NCBI GenBank assembly: GCA_031254715.1
Contig: JAIRTY010000034.1
Location: 1-8,337 of the forward strand
Direction: 5' to 3'
DNA: 8,337 nucleotides
From: Nocardiopsaceae bacterium
GTDB lineage: Bacteria; Actinomycetota; Actinomycetes; Streptosporangiales; Streptosporangiaceae
The position numbers and the translations under genes were made by a program. The notes under the pieces are model-generated. The model had not been told where the DNA came from, did no database searches, and saw nothing but the letters and a program-made list of their open reading frames with translations. Of this stretch, positions 5,701 through 8,337 are shown piece by piece; position 1 is the stretch's first letter, and each line of letters starts with the position of its first letter.

Positions 5701-6878
5701 CGGGCACCAGCCCCTTCCGAGGCCCTGCTCCCGGTGCCTGCCACCGCGGGCACCGGCCGGGCCGGGCCGGCCGGAACCCGGGCCCGCCCGGACTCCGCCG
5801 CCAGGCGCTCGTACAGGTCGTCGATGCGGCCGGTGACCGCCTCGATGCCGTAGGCATCCTCGACCGCCGGGACGGTCTGCCGCGGCCGGTGGCCGCGCGC
5901 GACCTCGGCGGCCAGCGCCTCGGCCATCTCGGGCACCGTGCCAGGCACCTGCCGCGCCCGGCCGCCGGTGTCGAGGCCGATCAGGGCCGGGCAGGTGGTG
6001 TAGAGGGCCGGGGCCCCGTTCGCCAGCGCCTCCAGCACCGACAGCCCGAACGTCTCCTGCGCCGAGGACGCGACGAACAGGTCGAGCGCGGAGAGCATGG
6101 CGGCCACGTCGTGCCGTTCGCCGGTGAAGACGATCCGGTCCGCCGCCCCGCTGGCCGCCGCGACGCCGGCCAGGTGCGCCTGCTCATCGCCCTTGCCGAT
6201 GATCATCAGCTTCGTCTTGCCGTCCAGCAGCGGCGCGGCGGCCTCGATCACCAGATCGAACCGCTTGTTGGGGTCGAGGCGCCCCAGCACCCCGATCACG
6301 TAGTCGCCGGCGGCCAGGCCGAACTCGCCCCGGATCCGGCTGCGCGCGGCCGGGTCGAAGGCCACCCGCTGCAGGTCCAGGCCGTTGGGGATGACCGTCA
6401 CCCGGCGCGGGTTCACGCCCCACGTGACCATCCGGTCCCTGACCGTGTCCGACACCGCGATGGTGGCCGCGGAGGCCCGCTCGGTCGCCAGGTACAGGGC
6501 GCGCACTCCGGCGGTCATCCGGCGCCGTTCGAGATGGGTCTCGCCGATCGAGTGCTCGGTGCTGACCACCACCGGGGTCCTGGCCAGCCAGGCGGCTGCC
6601 CGGCCGTAGATCTGAGACCGGTACAGGTGGGCGTGCACGACGTCATAGCCGCCGTCGCGGATCAGCCGGTACATCCGCCGCAGCGCGCCCAGCTCGGTGT
6701 TGCGGTGCATGCCGAGGTCGGTGACCTGGGTGCCGTCGTCGCGGATCATCTCCGCGACCGGGCCCGGGTTGTAGAGCGTGAGCACCTCGGCGTCGTGGCG
6801 GCTGTGCTGCAGGATCGAGCGGAGCTGCAGTTCGGCACCACCGACCCCGAGGCCGGTTATCACGTGCAGCACTTTCAT
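5697..6878 (-). CDS. GT4 family glycosyltransferase, exopolysaccharide assembly
   Basis: A 393-residue GT-B glycosyltransferase, likely to add one of the first sugars to the lipid carrier loaded by the preceding enzyme. It opens with KVLHVITGLGVGGAE (2-16), the usual nucleotide-binding glycine loop of the family. The middle carries YDVVHAHLYRS (78-88) and VSTEHS (105-110). The donor domain has VIPNGLDL (162-169), GVLGRLDPNKRFDL (196-209) and the E-x7-E pair E275 and E283 in ETFGLSVLE. The last 30 or so residues are a low-complexity Pro/Ala/Gly/Arg tail (GRARVPAGPARPVPAVAGTG) with no family counterpart that I recognise. ATG 6878 forms an ATGA overlap with the stop of the sugar-phosphate transferase, and GGGGGG lies 6 nt before it. 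Donor and acceptor are unknown. Confidence 0.94.
   Translation of the reverse strand: MKVLHVITGLGVGGAELQLRSILQHSRHDAEVLTLYNPGPVAEMIRDDGTQVTDLGMHRNTELGALRRMYRLIRDGGYDVVHAHLYRSQIYGRAAAWLARTPVVVSTEHSIGETHLERRRMTAGVRALYLATERASAATIAVSDTVRDRMVTWGVNPRRVTVIPNGLDLQRVAFDPAARSRIRGEFGLAAGDYVIGVLGRLDPNKRFDLVIEAAAPLLDGKTKLMIIGKGDEQAHLAGVAAASGAADRIVFTGERHDVAAMLSALDLFVASSAQETFGLSVLEALANGAPALYTTCPALIGLDTGGRARQVPGTVPEMAEALAAEVARGHRPRQTVPAVEDAYGIEAVTGRIDDLYERLAAESGRARVPAGPARPVPAVAGTGSRASEGAGAR
5731..5756. repeat. 8-bp inverted repeat in the tail-coding end of the GT4 gene
   Basis: Arms ccggtgcc (5731-5738) and ggcaccgg (5749-5756), exact reverse complements around a 10-nt loop. They encode PVPAVAGTG in the low-complexity C-terminus of the GT4 enzyme, about 30 bp before the epimerase start. 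The core GTGCC...GGCAC resembles the ends of the longer repeat at 3300-3347, but the likeness is short. No T-tract follows. Confidence 0.5.
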
Positions 6879-8332
6879 TCCTGTCCCCCCAGAGTGCTGT
6901 CAGGTAGTGCATGCTGACCAGCGGCAGAAAGGCCCTGCCGCGCCCGCCGGTCAGGCCGGCGGGTGAACAGGCCGGCCGTGGCGGCCGCCACGGTCCGGGC
7001 GAGAATCACGAGGTCGAGCCAGAACGTCCAGTTCTCGATGTAGGCGTTGTCGAACCTGGCCCGGTCGCGGATGGACGTGTCCCCGACCAGGCCGTGCACC
7101 TGTGCCCAGCCGGTCACGCCGGCCGGCATCCGGTGCCGGTCGCCGTAACGCGGGATCTCCTGCTCGAACCGGCGGGCGAAGCAGGGGCGCTCGGGCCGCG
7201 GCCCGACCAGCGACATCTCCCCCCGCAGGACGTTGACCAGCTGCGGCAGCTCGTCGGCGTGGGTCGCCCGCAGCAGCCGGCCGAACCTGGTCGCGCGCTG
7301 CGGCGCAGCGGTCCAGCTGGTGTCCGGGTCACCGGACCGCGACAGCGTGCGCAGCTTGACGATCTCGGCCATCCGGCCGGTACCGGTGATCCGGGCCTGC
7401 CGGAACAGCACCGGCCGCAGCTGCAGCCGGGTCAGCCCGCTCAGCACCGCCAGCACCGGGGCCAGCAGCAGCAGCAGGATCGCCGCCGCGAGCACGTCGA
7501 ACGCCCGCTTGCCGGGCCGGGCTGCCAGGCCCGGCCGGCGCAGCGGGATCAGCGGGATGCCCCGGACCTCGTCCGCGGTGGCCCGCGGCACCCGGGTGCC
7601 GATCTCGTGCAGCCGCGGCACCACGCACACGTCAGCCGGCAGCTGGCGGGCGGCGCGCACCGCGGGCACCAGGTCGGTGTCCCGGCCGGCCGGGAAGGCC
7701 ACGATGACCCGCCGGATCCGGTGCTCGCTGACCACCCCGGCCAGCTCGGCGGGCCGGCCGAGCACCGGCAGCGGCGGGCCCGCCACCGGCGGCTGGCTGT
7801 CAAGGAACCCGGCCGGCCGCAGGCCCAGGTCCGGATGCGCGGCAAGCTGGCCCGCCAGCTCGGCTCCGACCTGCCCGGCGCCGACCACCAGCACCGGCTC
7901 GGTGAGCATGCCCCGGCGGCGGGCCGCGCGCAGCGCGGCATAACCGGCGGCGCGGGCAGCGGTCACCAGGCCCGCCGCCAGCAGCGCCAGCCTGACCGCC
8001 AGGCCGGGCGGTCCCACCGGCAGGGTCACCAGCAGGGCCGCCATGGCGGCGACGATAATCACGCCGGCCTGGTCGGAGACCCGCGGCGTGATCTTGAGCC
8101 GGTGCTGCCCGGTGGCCGCCAGGACCACCAGCACGCAGGCGGCGTAGCCGGCCGCGGGCAGCAGCCAGGCGCCCGCCAGCGCAGCCGCGGCCGCCAGCGC
8201 CAGCAGATCGGCCGCTGGCAGCCCGGCGGTGAGCACGAGCCGCCCCGCCGTCCCGGCCAGGTGCCGAGGCAGCTGGCGCGCTGGCGCGGCCGGGTCGTGC
8301 CTGGCAGCGGCCGGGGCGTCGGCCAGTGGCAC
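6875..8332 (-). CDS. Polyprenyl-phosphate sugar-1-phosphate transferase (WbaP/ExoY-type), start near or beyond the window edge
   Basis: A 485-residue integral membrane enzyme that starts glycan assembly by moving a hexose-1-phosphate from a nucleotide sugar to undecaprenyl (polyprenyl) phosphate at the inner face of the membrane. About four N-terminal helices (roughly 33-137) are followed by a Rossmann-like CoA-binding-type domain (VLVVGAGQVGAELAGQL, 147-163), a further hydrophobic segment (about 279-300) and the catalytic bacterial sugar transferase domain. That domain shows KRAFDVLAA (275-283), VKLRTL (325-330), HADELPQLVNVLRGEMSLVG (358-377) with the Asp-Glu pair of this superfamily, PRPERP (378-383), PAGVTGWAQVHG (403-414) and YIENWTFWLDL (431-441). 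The N-terminus is taken as GTG 8332. The frame is still open at the window edge, so the real start may lie further right. It is probably the first or an early gene of the operon. Confidence 0.92.
   Translation of the reverse strand: MPLADAPAAARHDPAAPARQLPRHLAGTAGRLVLTAGLPAADLLALAAAAALAGAWLLPAAGYAACVLVVLAATGQHRLKITPRVSDQAGVIIVAAMAALLVTLPVGPPGLAVRLALLAAGLVTAARAAGYAALRAARRRGMLTEPVLVVGAGQVGAELAGQLAAHPDLGLRPAGFLDSQPPVAGPPLPVLGRPAELAGVVSEHRIRRVIVAFPAGRDTDLVPAVRAARQLPADVCVVPRLHEIGTRVPRATADEVRGIPLIPLRRPGLAARPGKRAFDVLAAAILLLLLAPVLAVLSGLTRLQLRPVLFRQARITGTGRMAEIVKLRTLSRSGDPDTSWTAAPQRATRFGRLLRATHADELPQLVNVLRGEMSLVGPRPERPCFARRFEQEIPRYGDRHRMPAGVTGWAQVHGLVGDTSIRDRARFDNAYIENWTFWLDLVILARTVAAATAGLFTRRPDRRARQGLSAAGQHALPDSTLGGQE
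6885..6890 (-). promoter_or_regulatory. G-run ribosome binding site of the GT4 gene at 6878
   Basis: GGGGGG on the minus strand with a 6-nt spacer (ACAGGA) before ATG 6878. The AGGA adjacent to the ATG is too close to serve alone. Together with the ATGA overlap it supports this start and coupling to the upstream gene. Confidence 0.6.
6921..6963 (-). repeat. Two back-to-back hairpins near the 3' end of the sugar-phosphate transferase gene
   Basis: Read with the transcript, the first inverted repeat has arms 6956-6963 and 6943-6950 (8 bp, 5-nt loop) and the second has arms 6935-6941 and 6921-6927 (7 bp, 7-nt loop). Both are perfect and only one base separates them. They lie in codons for about residues 457-471, past the catalytic domain, and end 43 bp before ATG 6878 of the next gene. 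No T-run follows, so they are not an obvious terminator. They may act as an mRNA stability or processing element between the two genes. Confidence 0.55.
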
Positions 8333-8337
8333 CGGTG

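Noticed and set aside
7465..7482. CAG-rich triplet runs (also near 2415-2432)
   Set aside because: They are leucine codons of membrane helices read on the minus strand, not an expandable repeat.
1..8337. CRISPR arrays, tRNA/rRNA genes, insertion sequences, attachment sites
   Set aside because: No spaced direct repeats, cloverleaf, transposase motif or terminal repeats were seen. The window is almost fully occupied by the operon.

Overview
The window comes from a very GC-rich genome with GTG starts, Shine-Dalgarno sites and strong codon-position GC bias. It is almost certainly an actinomycete (Actinomycetota). The DUF1707-like start at the left edge supports this, because that family is largely actinobacterial. 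No finer taxonomic call can be made from the sequence alone.

All supported genes lie on the minus strand and read from the right edge to the left. In transcription order they are: a polyprenyl-phosphate sugar-1-phosphate transferase (6875-8332, possibly continuing beyond the window), a GT4 glycosyltransferase (5697-6878), an NAD-dependent epimerase/dehydratase (4717-5700), a membrane-anchored GH18 glycosidase (3483-4697), a membrane GT2 synthase of the cellulose/chitin/hyaluronan-synthase type (2047-3486), a LuxR/NarL-type response regulator (1341-2060), a second GT4 glycosyltransferase (136-1344), and the first 27 codons of a DUF1707-like gene (1-81). The first seven are packed as one operon. 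Four junctions are 4-bp NTGA stop/start overlaps, one is a 14-bp overlap, and one is a 19-bp gap. No promoter or terminator is visible inside this run, so the promoter should lie to the right of the window.

The set reads as an exopolysaccharide or cell-surface glycan locus. The first transferase would load a sugar phosphate on a lipid carrier, the GT4 enzymes would extend it, and the epimerase would supply a nucleotide sugar. Next to these sits a second module, a processive-type GT2 directly coupled to an extracytoplasmic GH18 hydrolase. That pairing suggests a beta-linked, perhaps N-acetylglucosamine-containing, polymer. No flippase, polymerase or chain-length regulator is in view.

The most unusual points are: the response regulator buried in the operon has Glu where the phosphoacceptor Asp should be; the GT2 gene carries a perfect 20-bp inverted repeat with an 8-nt loop inside its linker-coding region; and two back-to-back hairpins sit near the end of the first transferase gene.
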